NCBI RefSeq assembly: GCF_022179185.1
Contig: NZ_BPQJ01000014.1
Coordinates: 34,146-98,145, forward strand
Source of the DNA: Methylobacterium frigidaeris
GTDB taxonomy: Bacteria; Pseudomonadota; Alphaproteobacteria; Rhizobiales; Beijerinckiaceae
DNA length: 64,000 nucleotides
Reading direction: 5' to 3'
Of this stretch, positions 15,034-23,958 are shown one piece after another (within the stretch, counting starts at the first letter, position 1; each line of letters opens with the position of its first letter). The notes under the pieces are model-generated. The model saw only the letters and a program-made list of their open reading frames with translations, did not search any database and was not told where the DNA came from. The translations under genes were made by a program, and so were the position numbers.

Positions 15034-17229
15034 ATGGCGCGGTCCCTGGTCCTGTCCGGTCTGGCGACCGGGCTCGCCGCCGCACCGGCGCTCGCCCAGC
15101 AGCCGGAGACGATCAAGCTCGACGAGATCTCGGTGAGCGCGCCGCAGGCGCCGCGGGGCGTCGGCGCCCCGGCCGATGGCTCGGCCACCAGCGGCGGCGG
15201 CGGGGGCCCGAGCGGGGTGCAGGGCTACACCGCCCGGGTATCGCCCACCGCCACCAAGACCAACACGCCGCTGATCGAGACGCCGCAATCGGTCTCGGTC
15301 GTCACCCGCGAGCAGCTCAACGACCGCAACGTCCAGACGCTCAACGAGGCGATCAACTACACGCCCGGCGTCGCCTCGAACGTGTTCGGCTACGACCCGC
15401 GCTTCGACGCGTTCTACATCCGCGGCTTCAGCGTCACCAACATCGGCATCTACCGCGACGGCCTGCGCCAGCCCTCCTCGCCGTTCGGCATCCCGCGGGT
15501 CGAGCCCTACGGCCTCGAGGCGATCACCATCCTGCGCGGGCCGGCGGGCGGGCTCTACGGTCTCGGCTCGCCCGGCGGCATCGTCGACCTGACCTCGAAG
15601 CGCCCGACTGCGGTGCCGTTCGGCGAGGTCTGGCTGCAGGGCGGCAACTATGACCGCGCCCAGGGCAATTTCGATCTCGGCGGTCCCGTGGAGGGCAGCG
15701 ACGGCCAGTTGTTCTACCGCCTGACCGGCCTCGTGCGGCAGAGCAGCACCTTCCTGCCCGGCAGCATCGACGACCGGGCCTTCATCGCCCCGGCGCTGAC
15801 CTGGCGGCCCTCGGCGGATACCAGCTTCACGCTGTTGACCGAGTACCTGAACAACACGGTGCCGGGAAACAGCTCGTTCTACTCCAACTACGCCGATCCG
15901 CGCTTCCAGAAGACCAAGCTATTCTCCGGTGATCCGGCGTTCCAGAACTTCAACACCGAGCAGTACCGGATCGGCTACGCCTTCGAGCACAAGCTCACGC
16001 CCGACATCGTCTTCCGACAGAATTTCCGCTACTACCACGTCGACGCGGACCTGCGGTACACGCAGATCGATGCTCTGAGCGCCGATCTCGTCCGCGCGTC
16101 ACGCAGCACCGGGCGCATCACCAACGTCCTCGACACGATCTCGCTCGACAACCAGCTCGAGATCCGCGGCGCCACCGGCCCGGTGCAGCACGATTTCATC
16201 GCCGGTCTCGACTATACGTATTCCACCTACGGCCAGCGCATGGGCTTCGGCGCGGCGCCGGACCTGCAGATCGGCGGCCTGGTGCGACCGAACTACGGGG
16301 CGCAATTCATCACCGCGCCGACCCTCGGCACGGCCTCGCGGCTGACGCAATCGCAGCTCGGCACCTACGTGCAGGACCAGGCGAGGTTCGGCCGCTTCAT
16401 CCTCACGCTCACCGGCCGGCACGACAGCGTCGCGACCGTGAACGAGAGTGCGGGCGACCCGACGAGCCGGACCGCGAGTTCCGACCGGGCGTTCAGCGGC
16501 CGCGTCGGCCTCAACTACCTGCTCACCGACGAGCTGGTGCCGTATGTGAGCTACGCCACCACCTTCGCGCCGCAGCTCGGCCTCGACCGGCTCGGTCAGG
16601 CGTTCCAGCCGACCAAGGGCAACCAGCTCGAGGGCGGCGTGAAGTTCAACGTGCCGGGAACCAGCGTCTTCCTCAACATGGCGGTGTTCGACATCGCCCA
16701 GACCAACGTCCTGGTGCCCGACCCGGTCAACCCGATCCTCTACACGGCGGCGGTCGGCGAGGTGAACTCACGTGGCGCCGAGCTCGAGGCGACCGCCAAT
16801 CTGGGCCCCGGCATCAACGTGACGGCCGCCTACAGCCACGTCGACATCCGTACGACGAAGAATCCAGGCAGCCCGGAGACAGTCGGCCTCGCGCTCTCGG
16901 GCATTCCCGGCAACACCTTCCGGCTGTTTGCCACCTACGCGTTCCCGACCGCGTCGCCCTTGAGCGGCTTCAGCTTCGGCGGCGGCGTGCGCTACGCCGG
17001 GACCAGCCCGGCCAACGACGTGATCGGCAGCTACCGCAACTCCACCGTGACCCTGTTCGACGCGGTGGCGGCCTACGACTTCGCGCGCGTCGATCCGCGG
17101 CTGAAGGGCATGCGGCTCCAGGTCAACGTCTCGAACCTGCTCGACCGCAACTACTTCAACTGCCAAGCCGGCGCCTGCTACCGCGGCCAGCCGCGGCAGA
17201 TCCTGGGGAGCCTGATCTACCGGTGGTGA
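15034..17229 (+). CDS. TonB-dependent siderophore receptor
   Basis: A 731-residue outer-membrane receptor of the FhuA/FptA type. A signal peptide (MARSLVLSGLATGLAAAPALA, cleavage before QQ) is followed by a Gly-rich linker, the plug domain (IETPQSVSVVTREQLNDRNVQTLNEAINYTPGV, then RGF and ILRGPAGGLYG) and a beta barrel ending in the aromatic tail GSLIYRW. It imports ferric siderophores using TonB energy. No signalling N-terminal extension is present, so it is not a transducer type. The in-frame region upstream hits a stop, fixing 15034 as the only start. Exact siderophore unknown. Confidence 0.93.
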   Translation: MARSLVLSGLATGLAAAPALAQQPETIKLDEISVSAPQAPRGVGAPADGSATSGGGGGPSGVQGYTARVSPTATKTNTPLIETPQSVSVVTREQLNDRNVQTLNEAINYTPGVASNVFGYDPRFDAFYIRGFSVTNIGIYRDGLRQPSSPFGIPRVEPYGLEAITILRGPAGGLYGLGSPGGIVDLTSKRPTAVPFGEVWLQGGNYDRAQGNFDLGGPVEGSDGQLFYRLTGLVRQSSTFLPGSIDDRAFIAPALTWRPSADTSFTLLTEYLNNTVPGNSSFYSNYADPRFQKTKLFSGDPAFQNFNTEQYRIGYAFEHKLTPDIVFRQNFRYYHVDADLRYTQIDALSADLVRASRSTGRITNVLDTISLDNQLEIRGATGPVQHDFIAGLDYTYSTYGQRMGFGAAPDLQIGGLVRPNYGAQFITAPTLGTASRLTQSQLGTYVQDQARFGRFILTLTGRHDSVATVNESAGDPTSRTASSDRAFSGRVGLNYLLTDELVPYVSYATTFAPQLGLDRLGQAFQPTKGNQLEGGVKFNVPGTSVFLNMAVFDIAQTNVLVPDPVNPILYTAAVGEVNSRGAELEATANLGPGINVTAAYSHVDIRTTKNPGSPETVGLALSGIPGNTFRLFATYAFPTASPLSGFSFGGGVRYAGTSPANDVIGSYRNSTVTLFDAVAAYDFARVDPRLKGMRLQVNVSNLLDRNYFNCQAGACYRGQPRQILGSLIYRW

Positions 17230-17238
17230 GAACCGCCC

Positions 17239-20200
17239 TCACCACCCCGCATGCGCCTTCAATCCGCGCACCCGCGCCACCGCCGCCTCCAGCCCCGCCC
17301 AGGCCGGCGCATCGGGCGCGTAGCGGGCGCGGGTATAGGCCACGACCTCCGCGACCTGCCGATCGGTGAGGGTGTCGCGGAAGGCCGGCATCGCGGCGGG
17401 CGGCGCCGAGGGGTCGGGGTTCGGAAAGCGCTCCGCGGCGGCCGCGACGCCGTTGAGCACGGCCTGGATCATGTTGTCCGGGTGCGCGCTGTGCACGGCG
17501 GTGACGAGGCCGAGCGGCACCAGCTCCCCGCCGGCCCCGCCCTCGTGGCAGGAGGCGCAGGCGCCCTGGAACAGGGCGGCGGATCCGGGCGGAGCCGCAA
17601 CTGCCGCGGCGCTGGCCGGCCGGGGGGCCGGCGCCTCGCGGGCGAGGCTCGCGAGGTAGACCGCCATGGCGCGGATATCGGCATCCGGCAGCGGCCCCAA
17701 GGAGGCGACCACGTCTGCCATGGGGCCGGCGGCGCTGCCGTGGCGGGGCGATCGCCCGCTGCGCAGGTAGGCGAAGAGGTCGTCCTCGGTCCAGGGCAGA
17801 GGAGAGCGGGACAGGCCCGCGAGCGCCGGCGCCTCCCAGCCGTCGGCGAAGCCGCCGGCGAGGCGGGCCTCGCCCCGGCGCTCGGCGCCCAGCGCGTTGC
17901 GCGGGGTATGGCAGGCGCCGCAATGGCCGAGTGCCTCGACGAGGTAGGCGCCGCGGTTCCAGTCCGGGCCGCGGTCCGGATCGGCGAAGGCCGTCGGGCG
18001 GTGGAAGAGGGCGTTCCAGCCCGCCATCAGCGGCCGGACGTTGAACGGAGCGCGCAGGCCGGTCTCCGGGACCGGGTTCGCCACCGGCGCTTGCGTCATC
18101 AGGTAGGCGTAGAGCGCCTGCAGGTCGCGCTCCGAGACGCCGGCGAAGCTCGTATAGGGATGGGCGGGGTAGAGATGGTGCCCGTCCCGCGACACGCCCT
18201 CGCGCATCGCCCGGGCGAAGGCGGGGTAGGACCAGGCGCCGATGCCGGCGCCCGCCTCCGGCGTGATGTTCGAGGCGTAGACGGTGCCGAACGGCGTCGC
18301 GAGCCCGCGCCCGCCGGCGAAGGACCGGCCGTCCGGTCCCACGTGGCAGACGAGGCAGGCCCCGGCCGCCGCGACGAGGCGCCCCTGCGCGATCGTGGCG
18401 GCCGAATAGGCTGCAGGGTCCGGCCGCTCGATCGACGGGTAGGCCGGGCGCCAGGGCAGGAGGGTGGTGGCGAGCGCCAGCGCCCCGGCGCCGGCGCCGA
18501 ACAAACCGGCGAGGAAGCCGCGGCGCCGCCGCGGCGTCTCGTCGGGCCCGGCGATCCGCGGCGGGTTGAGGGCGGCGCGCACGGCCTCGGCGGTGAGCGG
18601 GAGTTCGCGGAAGCGGATGCCGGTGGCGTCGAACAGCGCGTTGGTGATCGCCGCCGCGCTCGGCACCGAGGCCGATTCGCCGGCCCCCAGCGGCGGCTGG
18701 TCCTGGCGCGGCAGCATCAGCACGTCGATCTCGGGGATCTGCGGGAAGGCGAGGATCGGGTAGCTGCCCCATTCGCGGCTCGTCACCCCGGTGGCGTCGA
18801 AGCCGACCGATTCCCTCAAGACCCGGCTCGTCGACTGGATGACGTTGCCGTGGATCTGGTGGCGCACCCCGTCCGGGTTGATCGTCAGGCCGGAATCCTG
18901 GCCCACCACCACCCGGGTGACCGCGACCTCGCCGGTGACCCGGTTGACCGCCACGTCCGCCACCCAGGCGGCCCAGGCGGCGGCCTTGCCCGGAAACGGG
19001 CCGTGGACATAGACCGCATAGGCGAAGCCGCGCCCGTACAGGACGTCGCCGGAACGGCCATGGGTGCCGGGCCCGGTGTGCGGCACCCAGGCGGCCCGCT
19101 CCGCCACCGCCCGGACGAGGTCGGCGGCGCGGGGATCGGGCAGGTAGCGCAGGCGGTACGCGATCGGGTCGACGCCGGCCGCGGTGGCGAGCTCGTCGAT
19201 GTAGGATTCGTGCGCGAAGGTGTTGGGCAGAGCCGAGACGCCGCGCAGCCAGGAGGCGCGGGCGATCGGCGGCATGTCGTGCACCGTCACCCGGGCGTGG
19301 CCGAAGGCGTAGGGCGGGACCGCCGTACGGTCGCCCATCGGGTACACGGCGGGCGTCGCCGCCACCTTGCCGGTTAGGATCAGCGCCAGGGTCGGGGCGC
19401 CGTTCGAGGGGTAGCGGGTCTCGAAATCGTAGGCCGCGGGTCCCCCCTCGGAATCGAGGCCGCCGCGCACGTCCATGACCTGCGCCGCCCCCTTCGGCTC
19501 CCAGGCATGCTCCTGCTCGCGGGTGAGCTGCACCCGCACCGGCCGGCCGACCGCCCGGGCGAGCAGGGCGGCATCGGCCGCGACGTCGTCGGCGCAGTTG
19601 CGGCCGTAGCAGCCGGCCGCCTCGTGGCGTTCGACCGCGATCCTGTCCTCGGGCAGGTCGAGGAGGAGCGCGAGGTCGCTCCGCAGGACGTGCGGGTTCT
19701 GGGTGCCGGACCACACCACCACGTCGCCGTCGCGGAACTCGGCCACGGCGCAGGACGGCCCGATCGAGCCGTGCATCTGGTAGGGCCAGACGTAGGTGCG
19801 GTCGAGCCGCGCCTCGGCGTGGCCGAGTGCCCGGTCGACGTCGCCGCGGTCGAGGAGGCGGCGCGCGGTCGCGGGGTTGTCGCGGAGCGCCGCCTCGGGC
19901 CGGTTGAGGTCGGGCAGCTCCTGCCCGGGCCGCCACGTCACGGACAGGCACCGCGCCGCCTCGGCGGCGTTCTCCTCGCGCTCGGCGACCACGCCGACGA
20001 AGTCGCCGACGACCACCACCGCGACGAGGCCGGGGATGTGGGCGACCGAGGCCTCGTCCACCGCCACGAGGGCGTTGCCGAGGGCGGACTCGACGCCGGG
20101 ATACGGCGGCCGGACCACGCGGCCATGCACCATGCCGGGCACCCGCACGTCGTGGATGTAGGTCCAGGCGCCGACGGTCTTGGCCGGAATGTCGACCCGC

Positions 20201-20790
20201 GGCACCGGCCGGCCGACCAGCGTGTAATCCGCAACTGGCTTCAACGATGCGTCGGGATCGAGGGTCAGCTCGGTGCGGCTTCCCCGCACCAGCTCGCCAT
20301 AGGCCAGCTCCAATTCCGGCTCCGCCGCGACCCGGACGGTGCCGGCTTCGACGACCAGCTCCGCGGTGCCGCGGTTGAGCCGCAGCGAGGCCGCCTCGAC
20401 CAGGTGGCGGCGGGCGGTGGCGGCAGCCTGGCGCAAGGGAATGGCCGCGATCTGGATCGTCTCGCTCGCGATGGTGCCGCCCTGGTCGGGGGCGGTCGCG
20501 GTGCTGCCGAGTTCCATCGCGACGTGGGCCAGCGGCACGTCCAGCTCCTCGGCGACGATCTGGGCGAGCGCCGTGCGGATGCCGGTGCCGAGGTCGACAT
20601 GGCCGTTGAAGGCGGTGACCCGGCCCTCGCCGTCGACCGCGAGGTAGAGCGCGCGCTGCGGCCCCGTCGCCAGGGCGGCGCCCGGCGCATCGCCGAGGCG
20701 CGGCGGGCGGCCCATCGTCTCGCGGTAGACGAGCAGCAGGTCGCCCGCCTTCTGCCAGTGCCGGCGGTGCGCGGCCGGATCCCGGGTCAT
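17239..20790 (-). CDS. Molybdenum hydroxylase large subunit with three haem c sites (NicB-like)
   Basis: An 1183-residue fusion. Residues 1 to about 745 are a xanthine-dehydrogenase-type molybdopterin subunit, with VDLGTGIRTALAQI, ETIQIAA and the catalytic-glutamate motif GAGESASVPS near residue 700. A hydrophobic segment after RRRRGF (about 750-775) is followed by three cytochrome c modules with CLVCH (about 813), CGACH (about 955) and CASCH (about 1080). Length and order match nicotinate hydroxylase NicB of Pseudomonas putida (about 1187 residues), which hydroxylates nicotinate and passes electrons to c haems. The small subunit gene overlaps by 4 bp. Other N-heterocycles or aldehydes remain possible substrates. 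Confidence 0.88.
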   Translation of the reverse strand: MTRDPAAHRRHWQKAGDLLLVYRETMGRPPRLGDAPGAALATGPQRALYLAVDGEGRVTAFNGHVDLGTGIRTALAQIVAEELDVPLAHVAMELGSTATAPDQGGTIASETIQIAAIPLRQAAATARRHLVEAASLRLNRGTAELVVEAGTVRVAAEPELELAYGELVRGSRTELTLDPDASLKPVADYTLVGRPVPRVDIPAKTVGAWTYIHDVRVPGMVHGRVVRPPYPGVESALGNALVAVDEASVAHIPGLVAVVVVGDFVGVVAEREENAAEAARCLSVTWRPGQELPDLNRPEAALRDNPATARRLLDRGDVDRALGHAEARLDRTYVWPYQMHGSIGPSCAVAEFRDGDVVVWSGTQNPHVLRSDLALLLDLPEDRIAVERHEAAGCYGRNCADDVAADAALLARAVGRPVRVQLTREQEHAWEPKGAAQVMDVRGGLDSEGGPAAYDFETRYPSNGAPTLALILTGKVAATPAVYPMGDRTAVPPYAFGHARVTVHDMPPIARASWLRGVSALPNTFAHESYIDELATAAGVDPIAYRLRYLPDPRAADLVRAVAERAAWVPHTGPGTHGRSGDVLYGRGFAYAVYVHGPFPGKAAAWAAWVADVAVNRVTGEVAVTRVVVGQDSGLTINPDGVRHQIHGNVIQSTSRVLRESVGFDATGVTSREWGSYPILAFPQIPEIDVLMLPRQDQPPLGAGESASVPSAAAITNALFDATGIRFRELPLTAEAVRAALNPPRIAGPDETPRRRRGFLAGLFGAGAGALALATTLLPWRPAYPSIERPDPAAYSAATIAQGRLVAAAGACLVCHVGPDGRSFAGGRGLATPFGTVYASNITPEAGAGIGAWSYPAFARAMREGVSRDGHHLYPAHPYTSFAGVSERDLQALYAYLMTQAPVANPVPETGLRAPFNVRPLMAGWNALFHRPTAFADPDRGPDWNRGAYLVEALGHCGACHTPRNALGAERRGEARLAGGFADGWEAPALAGLSRSPLPWTEDDLFAYLRSGRSPRHGSAAGPMADVVASLGPLPDADIRAMAVYLASLAREAPAPRPASAAAVAAPPGSAALFQGACASCHEGGAGGELVPLGLVTAVHSAHPDNMIQAVLNGVAAAAERFPNPDPSAPPAAMPAFRDTLTDRQVAEVVAYTRARYAPDAPAWAGLEAAVARVRGLKAHAGW

Positions 20791-21332
20791 GCCTCGCCTC
20801 CGAAGGACCCGGCACCGGCATCGGTGCGCATCCGCGCCGCGGCGGCCCGCACGGCGCGCAGGATCTCGACATGGGTGCCGCACCGGCACAGGTTGGCCTG
20901 AAGGCCGGCCCGGATCTCGGCCTCGCTCGGGTCCGGGTTGGCCGCGAGCAGCGCCACCGTGGTCATGATCATGCCGTTCAGGCAGTAGCCGCATTGCGCG
21001 GCGTTCTCGGCGATGAAGGCCTCCTGCACCGGGTGCAGCCGCCCGCCCTCGGCCAAGCCCTCCAGGGTGGTGATCCGGCGCCCGACCGCGGCGCGCAAGG
21101 GAATCGCGCAGGAGCGCAGGGCCCGGCCGTCGACCAGCACCGTGCAGCTGCCGCACTGGCCGAGTCCGCAGCCGTATTTCGGGCCATTCAACGCCAGGTC
21201 GTTGCGCAGAACGTAGAGGAGGCGGGTGCCGGGCGCGGCCTCCACCGCCACGCTCCGGCCGTTGACCGTGAGCACGTGGCGGAGAGCCGCCAGCCGCACG
21301 TCGTTGGCGATCGGCCGCCGATCGTCCTGCAT
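20787..21332 (-). CDS. [2Fe-2S] small subunit of molybdenum hydroxylase (NicA-like)
   Basis: A 181-residue ferredoxin-type subunit. The plant-type cluster motif CGLGQCGSC with a later Cys (RSCAIP) is at about residues 55-84, and the second cluster motif CGYC...CRC is at about 114-150, both standard for xanthine-dehydrogenase-family small subunits. It relays electrons from the molybdenum centre of the large subunit. It is slightly longer than NicA (157) because of a 20-residue polar N-terminus. Its stop overlaps the large-subunit start (ATGA), so the two are made together. Confidence 0.92.
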   Translation of the reverse strand: MQDDRRPIANDVRLAALRHVLTVNGRSVAVEAAPGTRLLYVLRNDLALNGPKYGCGLGQCGSCTVLVDGRALRSCAIPLRAAVGRRITTLEGLAEGGRLHPVQEAFIAENAAQCGYCLNGMIMTTVALLAANPDPSEAEIRAGLQANLCRCGTHVEILRAVRAAAARMRTDAGAGSFGGEA

Positions 21333-21434
21333 GTGGTCCCTGTCCCGCCCCGGCCCCGGCTGTTCCGCCGGCTGCCGCTAGTTCTCACAGATTTCGGCGG
21401 GGACCGGAACCCCGCCGCGATTGTCGTGGCTTGC

Positions 21435-21479
21435 AAGAGCTTGGCCAGCAAGAGCTTGGCGAGCAAGAACTTGGCCACA
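21435..21479. repeat. Three 15-bp tandem repeats upstream of the NicAB-like operon
   Basis: Units AAGAGCTTGGCCAGC, AAGAGCTTGGCGAGC and AAGAACTTGGCCACA follow each other at 21435, 21450 and 21465. They lie between the small subunit start and the toxin-antitoxin genes. The core AGCTTGGCC also occurs, reversed, in the repeat at 40151. Confidence 0.92.
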
Positions 21480-21614
21480 CAGGCACGGCCGGGCGGGAGA
21501 GATGTGGGTTCGGGCATGAAAGGACCCCGCCGGCGTGAGGGCCGACGCATCCTTAGCTACCTTGGCCAACTCGGTCGCTCGATGAGGATCCGAACTCGGA
21601 TCAGGATCGTCGAC

Positions 21615-21899
21615 ATGAAGCAGGTGACCAACCACGCGGCCAAGACCCATCTCTCGAAGCTCATCGGGGGCGCGCTCGGCGGCGAGGAGGTCGTGATCGC
21701 GAAGGGGCATAAGCCGGTCGTCCACCTGGTTCCCATCGCCCGGCAACCGTTCAAGATCGGCCTGCACGAGGGCCAGCTCGGGCGCGGTCCGGATTTCCTC
21801 GAGCCGACGCCGGACGACGAACTGGATCTCTGGGAAGGGGGCAATGAATGCGGTCCTGCTCGACACGCACGCGTGGGTCTGGAGGCTATCCAAGGATGA
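21615..21899 (+). CDS. Phd/YefM-type antitoxin (VapB partner)
   Basis: A 94-residue protein with the Phd-fold N-terminus MKQVTNHAAKTHLSKLI...GEEVVIAKGHKPVVHLVPI, which dimerises and binds operator DNA, and a flexible acidic C-terminal arm PDDELDLWEG that normally plugs the toxin active site. Such antitoxins usually stop at this point. Here the frame continues 56 bp into the toxin gene and adds about 19 residues (NECGPARHARVG...). An alternative start at 21582 would add eleven residues. It precedes and overlaps a PIN-domain toxin, a standard type II arrangement. Confidence 0.87.
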   Translation: MKQVTNHAAKTHLSKLIGGALGGEEVVIAKGHKPVVHLVPIARQPFKIGLHEGQLGRGPDFLEPTPDDELDLWEGGNECGPARHARVGLEAIQG

Positions 21900-22227
21900 C
21901 CGCCTGTCGAGCCGAGCCGCTGCTGCGATCACGGCGGCAGATCAAGTCTTCGTAAGCCCCGTCAGTTTCTTCGAGATCGCCCAGAAGGTCCGGATCGGGA
22001 AATGGCCCGAGATGGAATCCCATGCCGCGCGATTGGCCGGGCTTCCCAGCCAGCAGGGCGGTCTGGTGATCGCGCGCGATCCTGAGATGTGCATCGCGGC
22101 CGGCCTGATCGAATGGATCCACCGCGATCCGTTCGACCGGCTGCTCGCCGCAACGGCGCAGCATCATCGCCTTCCGCTCGTCTCGGCCGACGCGATCTTC
22201 GATGGCATCGTCACCCGCGTCTGGTGA
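21844..22227 (+). CDS. vapC: PIN-domain ribonuclease toxin, VapC-type
   Basis: A 127-residue PIN protein. The acidic active-site residues are visible: Asp in VLLDTHAWVW, Glu in VSFFEIAQKVRIGKW, Asp in DPFDRLLAA and Asp in SADAIFD. The variant LLDTHxxLW/VW is the COG3744 branch that pairs with Phd-like antitoxins. It likely cleaves tRNA or other RNA when free. The ATG at 21844 has GGAAGGGGG just upstream and lies inside the antitoxin frame, so toxin synthesis depends on antitoxin translation. Confidence 0.9.
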   Translation: MNAVLLDTHAWVWRLSKDDRLSSRAAAAITAADQVFVSPVSFFEIAQKVRIGKWPEMESHAARLAGLPSQQGGLVIARDPEMCIAAGLIEWIHRDPFDRLLAATAQHHRLPLVSADAIFDGIVTRVW

Positions 22228-22462
22228 AGCAGAGCGCCCTACCGTCCGCATCCTGTGGCGGCAATACGTGAGCCGTCGGAGCGCACGGTCTCGTCGGTGA
22301 TGCTCGACCCAACCGTGCGTCCGCTGACCTGGATAACGCCAAGCTTAAATTTACGGTAGTTTTGGCTTTATGGTATGACTTAAATTTGTTAATGATTTAC
22401 AGTTAAACCAATGTAATATTTCGCAAAAAGCAATCAATAATCATGATATTGGAGGATGAAGA
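22228..22462 (+). promoter_or_regulatory. AT-rich region upstream of the acidic orphan gene
   Basis: No gene. From about 22335 to 22445 the sequence is strikingly AT-rich for this genome. A 9-bp direct repeat CTTAAATTT occurs at 22344-22352 and 22379-22387, 35 bp apart centre to centre, and could be paired regulator sites. A clean GGAGGA ribosome site ends the region. Confidence 0.55.
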
Positions 22463-23014
22463 GTGTCCAGCGAACTCACCCAAAGCGGTACGCCGGACGG
22501 CGCGCCCGAGGTCGCGGCGGCCGACGAGGCCGGCGCCGGAACGGGCAGCATCGCCGTCGGCGAGGACGGCGCCTCGGTCTCGATCGCGCAGGCCGAGACC
22601 GTCTCCGATACCGCACCCCCGAGCATGTTCCGTCCGACCATGCGCGACGTCGACGCCTCCGCCTCGGAGACCGGCATGACCGTCAAGCCGCGGCCGATGA
22701 TGCCGGACGAGTCCGGCGACGCGACCGCGCCCTTCACCGACCCGGACGCGGCGGCCGACCAGGCCCTGATCCTCGGCCCGTCGGACCAGGGGGAGACCGA
22801 CGACACGACGACGCCCACCGCCGAGGCGGAAGGCGGCACCCCGACCGTCGCGCCGACGGAGGTTCTGAGCGACGGCACCAACCTGTTCGGCGACCGGGCC
22901 GCGATGTGGTCGGGCAACCCGTCGGAGGTCGGCGCCGCTTACGGCCTCGATCCGACGCATGACGAGGTCTGCCTGTGCGACGAGGTCAGCCTGGCGGTCG
23001 GCGAGGACGTCTGA
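22463..23014 (+). CDS. Acidic low-complexity protein of unknown function
   Basis: A 183-residue protein starting at a GTG with GGAGGA 8 bp upstream. It has no signal peptide, no membrane segment and very few basic residues; Ala, Asp, Glu, Gly, Thr and Pro dominate, so it is strongly acidic and probably largely disordered. The only two cysteines sit together near the C-terminus in HDEVCLCDEVSLAVGEDV. I recognise no domain. The acidic Gly/Asp composition and aliphatic C-terminus could suit type I secretion or metal binding, but this is speculation. Strong AT-rich promoter region in front and a long hairpin behind make it a real, separately transcribed gene. Confidence 0.72.
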   Translation: MSSELTQSGTPDGAPEVAAADEAGAGTGSIAVGEDGASVSIAQAETVSDTAPPSMFRPTMRDVDASASETGMTVKPRPMMPDESGDATAPFTDPDAAADQALILGPSDQGETDDTTTPTAEAEGGTPTVAPTEVLSDGTNLFGDRAAMWSGNPSEVGAAYGLDPTHDEVCLCDEVSLAVGEDV

Positions 23015-23035
23015 AGCTCCCGCGTTCCGATCCGG

Positions 23036-23068
23036 CCCCGCTCCTCGCCGTGGAGGCGAGGAGCGGGG
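23036..23068 (+). terminator. Hairpin after the acidic orphan gene
   Basis: CCCCGCTCCTCGCC (23036-23049) and GGCGAGGAGCGGGG (23055-23068) form a perfect 14-bp stem with loop GTGGA, 21 bp after the stop. No T run follows. Confidence 0.72.
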
Positions 23069-23193
23069 AGATCGCCGCCGCGACAATGTGGTCCCTCCAG
23101 TGGTCTCCCCGCGCATGAAAGACGCCGCAGGCCCCGAGCGCTTGCGGAGCGCCCCGCCTCCGCTAGCTCCCCGGTGACTTTGGGGGGTGATTC

Positions 23194-23958
23194 ATGCAGC
23201 AGCGCTGGCCGGACCGGATCTGGATCGTGCGGCACGGCGAGAGCGCCGGCAACGTCGCCAGGGACGCCGCGCAGGCGGCCGGGCACACCCATATCGACAT
23301 CGCCGAGCGCGACGTCGACGTGCCGTTGAGCGCCCTCGGCGAGCGCCAGGCCGCGGCGGTCGGGCGCTGGTTTGCCGAGAAACCGGTGTCGGAGCGGCCC
23401 GACGTGGTGCTCACCTCGCCCTATCGCCGGGCCGACGCCACCGCCCGGCTGATCCGCGATGCCGGCGGCGTCGCCGATCCCCTGCTCGACTACGTCGCCG
23501 ACGAGCGCCTGCGCGAGAAGGAGTTCGGCATCCTCGACCGGCTCACCCGCGAGGGCATCACCCAGCTCCATCCCGAGCAGGCCGAGCTGCGGCGGCTGCT
23601 CGGCAAGTTCTATCACCGGCCGCCGGGCGGCGAGAGCTGGTGCGACGTGATCCTGCGGCTGCGCAGCGCCCTCGACACCGTCTCGCTGCATTACGGCGGG
23701 CGGCGCGTGCTGGTGGTCGGGCATCAGGTCGTGGTCCTGTGCCTGCGCTACCTCATCGAGGGCATGACCGAGGACGAGATCCTCGGCATCGACCGCGAGG
23801 GCGACGTCGCCAATTGCTCGGTGACCGAGTACGCCTTCGACCCGCACCGCGGCAGCAGCGGCAAGCTCGTCCTGCAGCGCTACAATTTCGTGGCGCCGCT
23901 GACCCAGGCCGGGGCCCCGGTGACGGCCGAGCCCGATGCCACGGGAGCGCCCCGATGA
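23194..23958 (+). CDS. Histidine phosphatase (phosphoglycerate mutase-like)
   Basis: A 254-residue branch-1 histidine phosphatase. The catalytic RHGESAGN motif is at about residues 13-20, with supporting motifs LTSPYRRADATA, the acid in LREKEFG and the second histidine in VVGHQVVV. It may act on phosphorylated sugars or nucleotides rather than as a true mutase. It ends by overlapping the next gene by 4 bp (ATGA), which ties it to an NAD(P)HX dehydratase. The ATG follows GGGGGGTGATTC, a modest ribosome site. Confidence 0.9.
   Translation: MQQRWPDRIWIVRHGESAGNVARDAAQAAGHTHIDIAERDVDVPLSALGERQAAAVGRWFAEKPVSERPDVVLTSPYRRADATARLIRDAGGVADPLLDYVADERLREKEFGILDRLTREGITQLHPEQAELRRLLGKFYHRPPGGESWCDVILRLRSALDTVSLHYGGRRVLVVGHQVVVLCLRYLIEGMTEDEILGIDREGDVANCSVTEYAFDPHRGSSGKLVLQRYNFVAPLTQAGAPVTAEPDATGAPR

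Noticed and set aside
17156..20872. 1238-residue off-frame open frame over the molybdenum hydroxylase
   Set aside because: Arg/Pro/Gly-rich, no domain; the alternative frame carries GAGE, three CxxCH and a 4-bp overlap with its partner.
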